A DNA stretch of 64,000 nucleotides from Pseudobacter ginsenosidimutans (GTDB taxonomy: Bacteria; Bacteroidota; Bacteroidia; Chitinophagales; Chitinophagaceae). A program made the position numbers and the translations under genes. Each line of letters begins with the position of its first letter. Positions within the stretch are counted from its first letter, which is position 1. The DNA is taken from contig NZ_CP042431.1 in NCBI RefSeq assembly GCF_007970185.1, forward strand, positions 1,922,001 to 1,986,000, read 5' to 3'. A model generated the notes under the pieces. That model was not told the DNA's origin. It saw only the letters and a program-made list of their open reading frames with translations, and did not search any database. This document shows positions 44,179 to 53,640 of the stretch, one piece after another.

Positions 44179-44670
44179 ATGAAAACAAAATTCATCATAT
44201 TATTCGCTCTTATTGCAACCATCGTTGGTTGCAAACCAGAGTCGCTTCCTGATATCGGCGAACCATTGAATAAGGTTCAGCTCATTCAGGGTAACTGGCA
44301 ATTGGATAAAGTAGTGCAGTCTGATCTCAATGCAGTGAAATACAATTTTCCTTACAAAGAACTGGATGTAACGTCTGTTGCTCCGTTCACGCAGTTTAAG
44401 CTGAATCTGAATCTGAATGGAGATCAGCCAGGGGCTTTCACTACCACACCCGGCTCATCACCTGTGATCATTCCGCTTGCGGATGGAAAATGGGAATTGG
44501 ATGATGCCAATATCCCAAAGCAATTCAACCTCATCAAGGGAACCGATACAGTGAAAATGATGATGGGGTCTTACAATACTTTGAATGCCGGAAAGCTGCA
44601 CCTGCGCCTGGTGAAAGGTGATGGTTCAAAACAATTGCTGCAGTACGATTATTATTTCAAAAAGATCTAA
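44179..44670 (+). CDS. DUF5004-like lipoprotein of the Sus-like locus
   Basis: A 163-residue lipoprotein (MKTKFIILFALIATIVGC, Cys18). The block KVQLIQGNWQLDKVVQ near the mature N-terminus is like lipocalin-type DUF5004 domains found in Bacteroidota glycan loci. ATG 44170 is an alternative start. It lies 23 bp after SusD and 10 bp before the next gene, clearly within the operon. The role is unknown; small glycan-binding or assembly factor is inference. Confidence 0.7.
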   Translation: MKTKFIILFALIATIVGCKPESLPDIGEPLNKVQLIQGNWQLDKVVQSDLNAVKYNFPYKELDVTSVAPFTQFKLNLNLNGDQPGAFTTTPGSSPVIIPLADGKWELDDANIPKQFNLIKGTDTVKMMMGSYNTLNAGKLHLRLVKGDGSKQLLQYDYYFKKI

Positions 44671-44680
44671 ACGAATTGCA

Positions 44681-45472
44681 ATGAGAAAAATATTCATTCT
44701 AACAGTAAGCTTGCTTTGCGCAAACTGGTTGCAGGCGCAATTCAATACAGTGCAATTTCAACCGAAGACTTACACTGCCGAAGATCAGATTACATTTACG
44801 ATAGATGTGAGTACTGTAGCGTCGTTGGCCGGAAAAACTGATCTGTACATCTGGTTATGGGCAAATGATAACGCCCCGGGATATACGAAAGTGGACGGTG
44901 TTACCAATGGTGGCGTGTGGGGCTCTTCCAAACCCGAAGCCAAAATGACCAACAAGGGCAACAATATATTTGAATTCAAATTCCTGCCAACTTCCATGTT
45001 CGGTTTTGAACCGGGAAAACTCCTGCACTGGCAGTTCCTGGTTAAGAACCAGGATGGCACTGCACAATCAGGAAATTCTCCCAACTATGTTTTCGAGCCC
45101 ATCGTTTTCATACCTGTCCCGTTCCGCGTTTTTCCCAACAAGCTCAGCCCTTCAGATGTAGCTACAGTTTATTTTCATCAGGATCTGGCAACTTCGGTGG
45201 CAGAGCAACGCATGACACCTAAAACGGTTGTAGTGTCTTTGTACGATGAAGGCGGCACACAGATCGGAACTGCAAAAACATGGAACCTGAAGGCCGAAGG
45301 CAACCAGGTTTGGTCATATTCTTTCATTCCGAATATTGCCTGGACCATCCCTGCCGGAAAAACCGCATCCAAATTCACTTTCAGATTTGATGGAACAGGA
45401 AAGGATGTGAATGGGAATAATGTAAATATAACCGGAACAACTACTGAAAAAAATATTGATGCTTTACAATAA
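44681..45472 (+). CDS. Secreted protein of unknown function in the Sus-like locus
   Basis: A 263-residue protein with a signal peptide (MRKIFILTVSLLCANWLQAQ) and no lipobox. Two beta-rich halves are apparent: 22-140 with aromatic-rich strands (DLYIWLWANDNAPGYTKVDG, LLHWQFLVKNQDG) and about 145-263. The first half resembles in layout the N-terminal domain of the amylase at 47399 (DIYIHIGL..., then a Trp-rich loop, GNN.Y/F), so a shared carbohydrate-binding-type fold is possible. The start at 44681 is preferred over 44618, which overlaps the previous gene. I do not recognise a family. Confidence 0.7.
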   Translation: MRKIFILTVSLLCANWLQAQFNTVQFQPKTYTAEDQITFTIDVSTVASLAGKTDLYIWLWANDNAPGYTKVDGVTNGGVWGSSKPEAKMTNKGNNIFEFKFLPTSMFGFEPGKLLHWQFLVKNQDGTAQSGNSPNYVFEPIVFIPVPFRVFPNKLSPSDVATVYFHQDLATSVAEQRMTPKTVVVSLYDEGGTQIGTAKTWNLKAEGNQVWSYSFIPNIAWTIPAGKTASKFTFRFDGTGKDVNGNNVNITGTTTEKNIDALQ

Positions 45473-45499
45473 GCATCTCACTTCAATAACTGACGTGTC

Positions 45500-47287
45500 A
45501 TGAGATCAATACAAATTGCCTGCCGTTTGATCGTTTTCAGCTTGCTGCTGGCTGCTTGCCAGAAAGTAGATTATGACAATACCGTAACAGGGGAAGGGAT
45601 TGAAACGGGAACCTTTCGTATTCAGTCGCCCACCACGGCCTCTACTATCGCACTGAATGCAGCAACTCCTTCAGCTCCGCTGATAATCAGGTGGACAGCC
45701 GCCAGGCCCGGTGTTGACAAACCGATCACTTACAAATGGATTGCCGTAAAGAAAGGAGAGGATATCAGCAAATACACTTATGAACTTCCTGCAGACAATA
45801 ACGGTACTGCCACCACGCTTACCATCACACAGGAAAAACTGGATCTGTATCTTTTTTCAAAAGGTGTTCCCAACAAAGGTTCCGTAGAGCTTATCTGGTC
45901 CATTCAGGCTTCTAACGGTGAAACACAGGTGCTTTCACAGGACCAGTTCCAGCTTACACTGACCAGGTTCACGGATGGAGCAACTCCTTTCACACTTTAT
46001 GGACCTGAGCCTATCATCACTACGGCTACTGTAGATCCCACTTCCACTACGGACTTCTATCAGTTCAAATGGCAAAAGTCTGTACCTGCTACTGGCGGTC
46101 CGGCAGTGAAATACCGTGTGGTATTCGCTTTGGAAGATGGTGATTTTTCCGACCCGCTTTTCAGCGTCGCTTCTGATAACAATGGATCTGATTCCGCGCT
46201 CAAGATGACCTACAAGCAACTCAGCGATTCCCTCGACGACAATGAACAGGACGATCTCTCCAAAGAGAACCGCCTGAAATGGGCCGTACAGGCCATCTCC
46301 GGAGATTGGGTGCAGTGGTCCAACGTAAATAATACTATGAATATCCTGCGCCAGGTCCGCTTTTATGTTGTAGGAAAGATAGATGGATGGTCAGAATGGA
46401 AAATCGACGACCCCATGCAGATCATTCCCGACAAAGCCGCCGGACGTTACGCAAAAGTGTTCTACGCTTATCTGAAATTGAAAGCCGGTAACGAATTCAA
46501 ATTCTTCAAAACAAAAGGAGATTGGAACAGTGGATACGGACCCATCAGCGGATCCAACGGAGAATATGAAACAGGCTTCAACCAGGGATCAGGAAACTTC
46601 AGTGTTGCTGCCGATGGCGTATATCGTGTTACCATCGATCTTTCAAAGAACAAAGTATATATCCAGAACAATCAGCCAGGAGTAATTGGTGAAGTTCAAC
46701 AACCAACATGGGACGTGAATAATATCCTGAGAGGATACCCGGTTGCTCATAACAAATTCATGTTCCTGGTGAACTCCGATGGCACCAAAAAATTCAAGTT
46801 CAATGATGGCAATAACTGGAATGATGCAGAACCAAATCAAACCAGGATCTTCGGAATGGATGGAGAGAAACCGGGAATGCTGGTGAGCCCGGGAGGGGAT
46901 ATCACTGCAGCCGGATCGCCAGTATCCAGGCTGGTTTGGGATGGCAGCGATCCGCAATCGCTCAAATACACTACGGAAGCTGCTCATATGTATCTCATCG
47001 GAGATGCAACTGCAGGTGGTTGGGATAACGCAAACGCCAATCTTCCGGAACTTACCTACCAGGGCAATGGCATCTGGAAAGGAACAAATATTCCGCTCAC
47101 AGGTACCAAACAGTTTAAATTCCTGCTGAAAAAAGGAACCTGGGATTTCAACTATGGTAGTACTGCTGGTGAACCCGCTCCGCTCACCGGTGATATCAAA
47201 GAAGGTGGAGCCAATATCGGTGTGGCCACCACCGGCAATTACACCGTTGAGATAGACGAATACAAACGGACTTATAAAGTATACTAA
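45500..47287 (+). CDS. SusE/SusF-type starch-binding lipoprotein
   Basis: A surface lipoprotein (lipobox LLLAAC, Cys20) of 595 residues. The N-terminal SusE-type Ig domain (RIQSPTTASTIALNAATPSAPLIIRWTAA, about 34-62) is followed by a second Ig-like domain. Three repeated modules of SusE/F starch-binding type come next, with aromatic residues in FYVVGKIDGWSEWKI, KFMFLVNSDGTKKFKFNDGNNW and MYLIGDATAGGWDNA, each ending in KFKF or FKFL strands. Binds alpha-glucan outside the cell to feed the SusCD pair. A strong terminator follows. Confidence 0.9.
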   Translation: MRSIQIACRLIVFSLLLAACQKVDYDNTVTGEGIETGTFRIQSPTTASTIALNAATPSAPLIIRWTAARPGVDKPITYKWIAVKKGEDISKYTYELPADNNGTATTLTITQEKLDLYLFSKGVPNKGSVELIWSIQASNGETQVLSQDQFQLTLTRFTDGATPFTLYGPEPIITTATVDPTSTTDFYQFKWQKSVPATGGPAVKYRVVFALEDGDFSDPLFSVASDNNGSDSALKMTYKQLSDSLDDNEQDDLSKENRLKWAVQAISGDWVQWSNVNNTMNILRQVRFYVVGKIDGWSEWKIDDPMQIIPDKAAGRYAKVFYAYLKLKAGNEFKFFKTKGDWNSGYGPISGSNGEYETGFNQGSGNFSVAADGVYRVTIDLSKNKVYIQNNQPGVIGEVQQPTWDVNNILRGYPVAHNKFMFLVNSDGTKKFKFNDGNNWNDAEPNQTRIFGMDGEKPGMLVSPGGDITAAGSPVSRLVWDGSDPQSLKYTTEAAHMYLIGDATAGGWDNANANLPELTYQGNGIWKGTNIPLTGTKQFKFLLKKGTWDFNYGSTAGEPAPLTGDIKEGGANIGVATTGNYTVEIDEYKRTYKVY

Positions 47288-47311
47288 AAGTCAACAGGAA
47301 TCGCTATACTA

Positions 47312-47351
47312 AAAACAGGGGTGTATCATAACGGGGATACACCCCTGTTTT
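47312..47351 (+). terminator. Terminator between the SusE/F gene and the amylase gene
   Basis: A perfect 16-bp stem (47312-47327 with 47336-47351; core CAGGGGTGTATC / GATACACCCCTG) and an 8-nt loop, ending in a T-run. It splits the locus into two possible transcripts. Confidence 0.8.
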
Positions 47352-47398
47352 CCTTCCCTCTTTGAAATAATTATCCTTACCGGAACAAATGGCTTGCT

Positions 47399-50299
47399 AT
47401 GATCAGGAAAAAATTGTTGTTGTTTATCTTTCTGCTGCCTGTATTGCCTGCATTGGCGCAATTGATCTCTGTTGCTCCTGCATTTCCGAAAGAAACAGGA
47501 CAAATAGAAATCACACTTGATTGCACACAGGGCAATAAGGGCCTGATGGATTATGCCAACCCGGATGATATTTACATTCATATCGGCCTCATCACCAGCG
47601 CCAGCACCAATAACGGCGACTGGAAACATTCAAAATTCGACTGGGCCACAACCCCACCCGAAGGGAAACTGACCTCACTCGGCAATAACAGGTACCGCTA
47701 TACGATCAATAACCTGCGCACCTGGATGGGCGTTCCCGCAGGCGAAACCATCTCCCATATCGTTTTCCTGTTCCGCAACGGAACTGGAAGCATGAAGCAA
47801 TGCAATGCCAATACCTCTGTCAACGGAGGCGATATGTACCTGAAGGTCTATGACAACAATCAATATGCTTCCTTCATTCAGCCTTCATACGAGCCTTACT
47901 TTACACCTTCGCTGGCTCCCATTCAAAAGCAGACAGGCGATAATCTGCCTGTGAAATTTGCCGTGAACCAGACCAGCGCACTGGAGTTGCTCTTCAACGG
48001 AAACAGTATCGCAACAGTTGCCTCGGGCATGGAGATCACTGCCAGCCCTGCTATCACTGCTTCCGGCAACCAGGAGTTGGTAGGGAAATATGTTGAAGGC
48101 GGCGTTACAAAAACACAAACCATCAATTTCTTTGTATCACCTCCTGTTACCGAACAACCTTTACCTGCAGGTGTTCGCGATGGCGTCAACTACGATCCCG
48201 CTGATCCTGCATCCGTTACGCTGGTGCTTTTCGCCCCCAACAAAACAAAAGCCACGGTACTCGGAGATTTCAATAACTGGACGGAGAACGCTGCCGCGCA
48301 GATGTACAAAACGCCTGATGGACAAAGGTTCTGGAAGAAGATCACAGGCCTTGCATCCGGCACGGAATACGCGTATCAATTCGAAATAGATAATACGCTT
48401 CGCATTGCCGATCCTTACACGGAAAAAGTACTTGACCCCAATAACGATCAATACATCTCTGCTACCACCTATCCCAATCTCAAACCTTATCCAACGGGCA
48501 AAACGAATGGGATCGTGAGTGTGCTGCAAACCAATGCCCCTGCATACAACTGGCAAAACAATAATTTCACCCGACCGGATAAGCGAAATCTCATCGTATA
48601 TGAATTGCTGCTGCGCGATTTCGTGGCCGCGCACGACTGGACCACATTGAAGGACACTATCAGCTATCTCAAACGCTTAGGAATAAACGCTATTGAATTA
48701 TTGCCCTTCAATGAATTTGAAGGTAATCTCAGCTGGGGTTACAATCCATCTTTCTATTTCGCCCCCGACAAATATTATGGAACGAAGAATGCGTTGAAAG
48801 CATTTATTGATGAGTGTCACAAACAAGGCATTGCCGTGATCATGGACATGGTGCTGAACCACTCATTCGGCCAGAGCCCAATGGTGCAGCTCTACTGGGA
48901 TGCCGCTAATAGCAGTCCATCTGCCAATAGCCCCTGGTTCAACCCATCCGCGAAACATCCTTACAATGTTGGCTACGATATGAACCACGAATCTTCCGCC
49001 ACACATTATTTTGTGAGCCGCGTTACAGAGTTCTGGTTGAAAGAATACAAGCTGGATGGTTTTCGCTTCGATCTGAGTAAAGGATTTACACAGAAGAATT
49101 CCTGCACAACAGGCGGCTGCAGCTCACAGCAGGAAGTAGACAACTGGAGTAAATACGATGCTTCGCGCGTGGCTATCTGGAAAGGATATTACGATACCAT
49201 CATGAAGCATAACGCTGGAGCCTACGTGATCCTGGAACATCTTTCAGAAAACAGCGAAGAGAAGGAACTGGCCAGTTACGGAATGTTGTTTTGGGGAAAT
49301 CTGAATTACAACTTCAACGAAGCTACCATGGGCTGGATGCAGAATTCCGATTTCAGCTGGGGCCTCAGCACAGCGCGCGGCTGGGACAAGCAGCATCTGG
49401 TGATGTACATGGAAAGTCACGATGAAGAAAGACTGATGTACAAGAATATCAACTTTGGAAGAACCAGTGGCACTTACAATATCAAGGATCCCAACACAGC
49501 TTTGAAGCGAAACGAGCTCGGTGCTGCATTTGGAATGTTGATGCCCGGACCGAAAATGATCTGGCAGTTCGGGGAACTGGGATATGATTTCAGTATCAAC
49601 CGTTGCGGCGATGGAACTGTGAAAGATGAATGCCGTACTGACTCCAAGCCCATCAGATGGGATTACCAGACAGTACCCGCCAGGAAAAACCTGTATGATG
49701 TGTATGCGAGACTACTTGGTCTGCGGCAACATTTCCTGTATAAGGATATTTTTGCGGGAGGCTTGCTGGATAAGGATTTCAGCGCAGGCTTCAAATGGAT
49801 GAAAATCACCACAGACACGAGTTCCCTGGTAGTGGTGGGGAATTTTGAAGTGAGCCAGCAAACCACCGGTGTTTCCTTTCCGCGCACGGGTACCTGGTAT
49901 GAATATTTTGGCGGACAGCCATTAATTGTTTCCGGAAACGTACAAAGTATTACCTTGCAGCCCGGCGAGTACCGGGTTTACATCAACCGGAATATTGCCT
50001 CTAATCCTACCCCAGTTCCGGAGATACCTACTATTAATCAAAATTTCCGTTTGGTTGTATATCCCAATCCTGTCAGCAGGTCAGGCCAGATCGAGTTCGA
50101 ATTACCGGCCGGATCTTCAGTGTCATTGAGTCTGACGAATATGTATGGGCAAAGAATCGCGGACCTGTATAGCGGTGTAAGAGCTAAAGGTGTACACCGT
50201 ATTCCATTAGGTACTACAGGATTTGAATGGGGAAAGCTTCCAAAAGGAATGTATTTTTTACAGCTTTTAATGGGTGATAAAAATTGGTTCGTCCTTTGA
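47399..50299 (+). CDS. GH13 alpha-amylase family protein with T9SS sorting domain
   Basis: A secreted glucanase of 966 residues. Signal peptide to about 20 (LPALA), an N-terminal beta domain, a CBM48-like module (LVLFAPNKTKATVLGDFNNWTE, about 275-296), then a GH13 (beta/alpha)8 barrel. The catalytic set is Asp558 (FRFDLSK), Glu613 (ILEHLS) and Asp675 (SHDEE), with region I as DMVLNH. The last 90 residues (LVVYPNPVSRSG ... LPKGMYFLQLL) form a T9SS type A sorting domain. Extracellular hydrolysis of starch or pullulan-like glucan is inferred. Confidence 0.94.
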   Translation: MIRKKLLLFIFLLPVLPALAQLISVAPAFPKETGQIEITLDCTQGNKGLMDYANPDDIYIHIGLITSASTNNGDWKHSKFDWATTPPEGKLTSLGNNRYRYTINNLRTWMGVPAGETISHIVFLFRNGTGSMKQCNANTSVNGGDMYLKVYDNNQYASFIQPSYEPYFTPSLAPIQKQTGDNLPVKFAVNQTSALELLFNGNSIATVASGMEITASPAITASGNQELVGKYVEGGVTKTQTINFFVSPPVTEQPLPAGVRDGVNYDPADPASVTLVLFAPNKTKATVLGDFNNWTENAAAQMYKTPDGQRFWKKITGLASGTEYAYQFEIDNTLRIADPYTEKVLDPNNDQYISATTYPNLKPYPTGKTNGIVSVLQTNAPAYNWQNNNFTRPDKRNLIVYELLLRDFVAAHDWTTLKDTISYLKRLGINAIELLPFNEFEGNLSWGYNPSFYFAPDKYYGTKNALKAFIDECHKQGIAVIMDMVLNHSFGQSPMVQLYWDAANSSPSANSPWFNPSAKHPYNVGYDMNHESSATHYFVSRVTEFWLKEYKLDGFRFDLSKGFTQKNSCTTGGCSSQQEVDNWSKYDASRVAIWKGYYDTIMKHNAGAYVILEHLSENSEEKELASYGMLFWGNLNYNFNEATMGWMQNSDFSWGLSTARGWDKQHLVMYMESHDEERLMYKNINFGRTSGTYNIKDPNTALKRNELGAAFGMLMPGPKMIWQFGELGYDFSINRCGDGTVKDECRTDSKPIRWDYQTVPARKNLYDVYARLLGLRQHFLYKDIFAGGLLDKDFSAGFKWMKITTDTSSLVVVGNFEVSQQTTGVSFPRTGTWYEYFGGQPLIVSGNVQSITLQPGEYRVYINRNIASNPTPVPEIPTINQNFRLVVYPNPVSRSGQIEFELPAGSSVSLSLTNMYGQRIADLYSGVRAKGVHRIPLGTTGFEWGKLPKGMYFLQLLMGDKNWFVL

Positions 50300-50369
50300 T
50301 GGTTGAATGATTCAGTCCATCCAGGGCCAATGGTAGTATATTCAAAACCACAATCATAATTCTGAAATA

Positions 50370-51095
50370 ATGGGAACCGCTTTGCAGAAAACGATTCAGC
50401 AATTAAGATCCGAAAACAGGGAATATTTCCAGATAGCCATTTCCGTGGACTGTGTGATCTTTGGATTCGACAACAACGAATTGAAAGTGTTGTTGATCAA
50501 ATCTGACCTCGAAGAATTCCAGGACCAGTGGTCATTACTGGGAGACCTGGTGAAGCCGGATGAAAATCTCGACAATGCATCTTACCGCGTACTGAAAGAG
50601 CGCACCGGTCTGGATGATGTATATCTGGAACAGGTGTATACTTTCGGAGAAGTGAACCGCCACCCTGCGGGAAGGGTAATCACCACCGCTTATTATTCTC
50701 TCATCAATATCAAGGACCACCAGTTGAAGCTGGCCCATAACGAACTGCACTGGCACCCCATCCGGGAGATCTCTACACTGGCCTTCGACCACCAGCAGAT
50801 CCTTGACACCTGTCTGAAGCAGTTACAGAGCAAGATCAATGAACACCCCATCGTGTTCAACCTCCTGCCGGAAAAATTTTCGCTTCGCGAATTGCAATCC
50901 CTGTATGAAGCCATTCTCGGTGTAAAAATGGACAGAAGGAATTTCCGCAAGAAATTCTTCCTGATGGGATGGCTCGAGGATGTAAACGAACTGGAACAGG
51001 ATGTGCCGCACAGACCAGGCAAGCTCTATCGCTTCGATCCTGACTGGGCAAGCAAACCCAAAAGCGACAACAAACTCACAGAAGTAGAGCAGTAA
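50370..51095 (+). CDS. NrtR-like regulator: degenerate Nudix domain plus winged helix
   Basis: A 241-residue protein with a Nudix fold (about 20-150) and a C-terminal winged helix (FSLRELQSLYEAILGVKMDRRNFRKKF, about 170-200). The Nudix box is degraded: the segment around residues 55-80 ends RVLKERTG, missing the central REUXEE glutamates, so catalysis is unlikely and ligand sensing is more plausible. Proteins of this type regulate sugar catabolism or NAD genes in Bacteroidota. Its place just after the amylase suggests it controls the Sus-like locus; that is inference. Confidence 0.85.
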   Translation: MGTALQKTIQQLRSENREYFQIAISVDCVIFGFDNNELKVLLIKSDLEEFQDQWSLLGDLVKPDENLDNASYRVLKERTGLDDVYLEQVYTFGEVNRHPAGRVITTAYYSLINIKDHQLKLAHNELHWHPIREISTLAFDHQQILDTCLKQLQSKINEHPIVFNLLPEKFSLRELQSLYEAILGVKMDRRNFRKKFFLMGWLEDVNELEQDVPHRPGKLYRFDPDWASKPKSDNKLTEVEQ

Positions 51096-51146
51096 ATCAA
51101 AAGATCAGAACATGATCCGGGAAGCCCCGCATCATGAGCCTCATAC

Positions 51147-51200
51147 AAAACAGACCGGACAGCAAGCGCAACCATGCGTTCACTGACCGGTCTGTTTTTT
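51147..51200. terminator. Bidirectional terminator between the NrtR-like and HD genes
   Basis: A perfect 12-bp outer stem (AAAACAGACCGG, 51147-51158 / CCGGTCTGTTTT, 51187-51198), with a weaker inner helix, ending in T6 on the plus strand and TTTT on the minus strand. Confidence 0.75.
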
Positions 51201-51801
51201 ACGATACATTCCTTTGATTATCGATAATGAACTGTATTATCTCTTCCAGCGGGATATCGATACGCGAAAGCGCATCGGCAATATCATCCCTGTTCACCTG
51301 CGCGGCAAAGGAAGCTGTTTTCAATTTCTTCATTACGCTCTTCACGTCCATCCCTTCATAACGGGTGGGACGGACCAATGCGCTTGCATGAATAAAGCCC
51401 GAGAGCTCATCAAACACATAGATCATCCTGTCCATTTTGTTATTGGGCTCCACACCAAAATAACGTGGTCCATGTGACGCGATGCAATGGATCACTTCAG
51501 GATCAACATTCCTTTTTTCCAGTTCTTCGATAATAACACGGCAATGATCATTGGGATATTTTTCCCAGTCGGCATCATGCAGCAGGCCCGCCTGCTCCCA
51601 TTTGCGTGCAGTTGCATCGTCTGCGCCTTCACGTTGGATAGCCCATGCCTTCATTACGGCGGCCACCTGTTTCATATGGAGTTGCAGCCGTTCATTCGGC
51701 ACCCATTCTTCCAGTAACTGATTGGCTTCTTCGTTTGTCAGGAGATGGCCTGCATTTGCGGGATCTCCGAATTCAGAGCGGTTGAGTAGTAGCAATGACA
51801 T
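51199..51801 (-). CDS. HD-domain phosphohydrolase-like protein
   Basis: A 200-residue protein. His42, the His75-Asp76 pair in AGLLHDADW, and later His residues (IASHGPRYF) match the HD metal-dependent phosphohydrolase pattern. The segment YVFDELSGFIHASALVRPTRYEGM is typical of a Bacteroidota/Clostridia HD subgroup with unknown substrate. The stop codon abuts the terminator. Confidence 0.85.
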   Translation of the reverse strand: MSLLLLNRSEFGDPANAGHLLTNEEANQLLEEWVPNERLQLHMKQVAAVMKAWAIQREGADDATARKWEQAGLLHDADWEKYPNDHCRVIIEELEKRNVDPEVIHCIASHGPRYFGVEPNNKMDRMIYVFDELSGFIHASALVRPTRYEGMDVKSVMKKLKTASFAAQVNRDDIADALSRIDIPLEEIIQFIIDNQRNVS

Positions 51802-52566
51802 CCTTCAAGTTACGCCAGACTCGGGATATGAAAAATACGGCTGCTGAAACAAACCGGCGCGGGAGGATATTTTGTGGGCTTTGGTAGGGAGAGATTTGGC
51901 TATTGTAGGTCTACGGAGCTGTATCGCTTATGTTTCAGAGGCCGTTTTTTCATACCCCTCGCCGGCAATGTGGCCGCGGGTGCATTAGTCCTGATGGAAA
52001 TGAATACAGAGGATTCTGAGTTGGCTTGATGCTTTAAATGGGAAATAATGCTGTGAGAATATTTGCTATGATAAATGAGAATATACCAGATTGCAATTGA
52101 GAAAAATGGAATGAACGGCTTTTGAAATGAGTTACTAACATGAAATGAAAGTGTCAAAGGATGTTTTGTGATAAATAAAAATTGTGATAGCGTGGAAAAT
52201 ACAAGGTTTTTATTTGAGAATTGCTTTGGAAAAATGTATGCCGGAAAAATATCGGGCGAAACTGCTGCACTATCGGGGAAGTAAGGCAAAGGTATGTGCA
52301 TAAGCGGTCTTCGAAATATAAGCGAAGCAGTCCGGAACATATTCCCAAGCTCCATCTCTCCCTGCAAAAGCTCAAAAAACATCCTCCCGCGCCGGTATAT
52401 TTCACAACCGCGTTGCACATCCTTTGCCGAACCGCAGCCTTTATCCTGTCTGTTTTGCCCGGGATTCTCCCGCACCTGCAGCAGCTCTTACAAAAACACG
52501 TCAAAATTTTTATTGAAAATCAATTAATTACAAAACATCCTTCCAAAATATCTTCTTCATTTCTTG
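51802..52566. other. Long intergenic stretch upstream of the rplM promoter
   Basis: About 765 bp with no convincing gene. Open frames on both strands here have poor composition and no recognisable motif. The stretch is more AT-rich than its surroundings. It may hold regulatory sequence for the ribosomal operon or a decayed gene; I see no clear RNA. Confidence 0.5.
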
Positions 52567-52595
52567 TTTGTTCGAAGAGGATTTTGGTACCTTTG
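52567..52595 (+). promoter_or_regulatory. Promoter of the rplM-rpsI-rpsB-tsf operon
   Basis: TTTG (52567-52570) and TACCTTTG (52588-52595), spaced 17 bp, form a good Bacteroidota -33/-7 pair 75 bp before rplM. Confidence 0.75.
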
Positions 52596-52669
52596 CGACC
52601 CTGTTTCCATTTTCCCCAGGTTGGTGGAGGAAAGAAGCAGGATAGTTTTCACAATTAACATTTTTACAA

Positions 52670-53113
52670 ATGAGCAAACTTCATTTCACTACAAAACATG
52701 CGAATGCGGCTACCGTACAACGCAACTGGTTTGTTGTTGACGGTACCAATCAAACCGTGGGACGCATGTGTGCCAAAATTGCTTCTGTTCTTCGTGGTAA
52801 GAACAAGGCATATTATACGCCACATGTTGACACCGGAGATTATATTATCGTGATCAATGCAGACAAGGTTAAATTCACTGGCACCAAGATTGACGACAAG
52901 GAATACCTGACTTTCTCCGGATATCCTGGTGGTCAGAAAGCGGAAACTGCAAGGGAACTGCTGAAACGCAGACCTGAGCAGGTGGTTGAGCGCGCTGTAA
53001 GAGGCATGCTTCCCAAGAACCGCCTCGGCCGCAAGATGATCAAGAAATTATTTGTGTATGCCGGCGCTGAGCATCAGCATGGAGCACAACAACCCAAAGA
53101 ATTGAAATTTTAA
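52670..53113 (+). CDS. rplM: 50S ribosomal protein L13
   Basis: A 147-residue L13, recognised by [26 protein letters not shown] near the N-terminus and [22 protein letters not shown] near the C-terminus. First gene of a translation operon with rpsI 64 bp downstream, the usual bacterial L13-S9 pairing. Confidence 0.98.
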   Translation: MSKLHFTTKHANAATVQRNWFVVDGTNQTVGRMCAKIASVLRGKNKAYYTPHVDTGDYIIVINADKVKFTGTKIDDKEYLTFSGYPGGQKAETARELLKRRPEQVVERAVRGMLPKNRLGRKMIKKLFVYAGAEHQHGAQQPKELKF

Positions 53114-53177
53114 GTAACGGATCTGAAAGTGTGAATCCATTCAGATTTTCAACTTTTCAAATCGTCAAATTGAATTC

Positions 53178-53567
53178 ATGGAAAAGCAAAAAAATGCAAT
53201 TGGTCGTCGTAAAGAAGCTGTGACAAGGGTTTTCCTGAGCAAAGGAACCGGTAAGATCACAGTGAACGACAAGGACTATAAAGAATATTTCGCTCTCGCT
53301 TACCTGCAAAACCAGGTGGAGCTTCCTTTAAAAGCCACTCAAACTGCTGATAAGTATGATGTGAAGATCAATGCTGCCGGTGGTGGAATGAAAGGTCAGG
53401 CTGAAGCTGCAAAGCTCGGTATCGGCCGTGCGCTGCTGGAACTGAATGCTGAATTCCGTCCTGCCCTCAAGGCTGCCGGTGTTCTGAAACGTGATCCCCG
53501 TTCTGTTGAGCGTAAGAAATTCGGTCACAAGAAAGCACGTCGTAGCTACCAGTTCAGCAAACGTTAA
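53178..53567 (+). CDS. rpsI: 30S ribosomal protein S9
   Basis: A 129-residue S9 with the N-terminal IGRRKEAVTRVFL and the conserved C-terminal basic tail RKKFGHKKARRSYQFSKR, which reaches the decoding region of the 30S subunit. It follows rplM and precedes rpsB on the same strand. Confidence 0.98.
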   Translation: MEKQKNAIGRRKEAVTRVFLSKGTGKITVNDKDYKEYFALAYLQNQVELPLKATQTADKYDVKINAAGGGMKGQAEAAKLGIGRALLELNAEFRPALKAAGVLKRDPRSVERKKFGHKKARRSYQFSKR

Positions 53568-53640
53568 CAGTAGCCTAAACAACATTTTTCAAATCATAAG
53601 GCTAATGGCCGCGGCCTGATAGCTAAAAGACAAATAAAAA

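Noticed and set aside
51900-52475. 191-codon minus-strand frame upstream of rplM
   Set aside because: Low-quality sequence with many Ser, Pro, His and Ile residues, no signal or domain, and no promoter; treated as non-coding.
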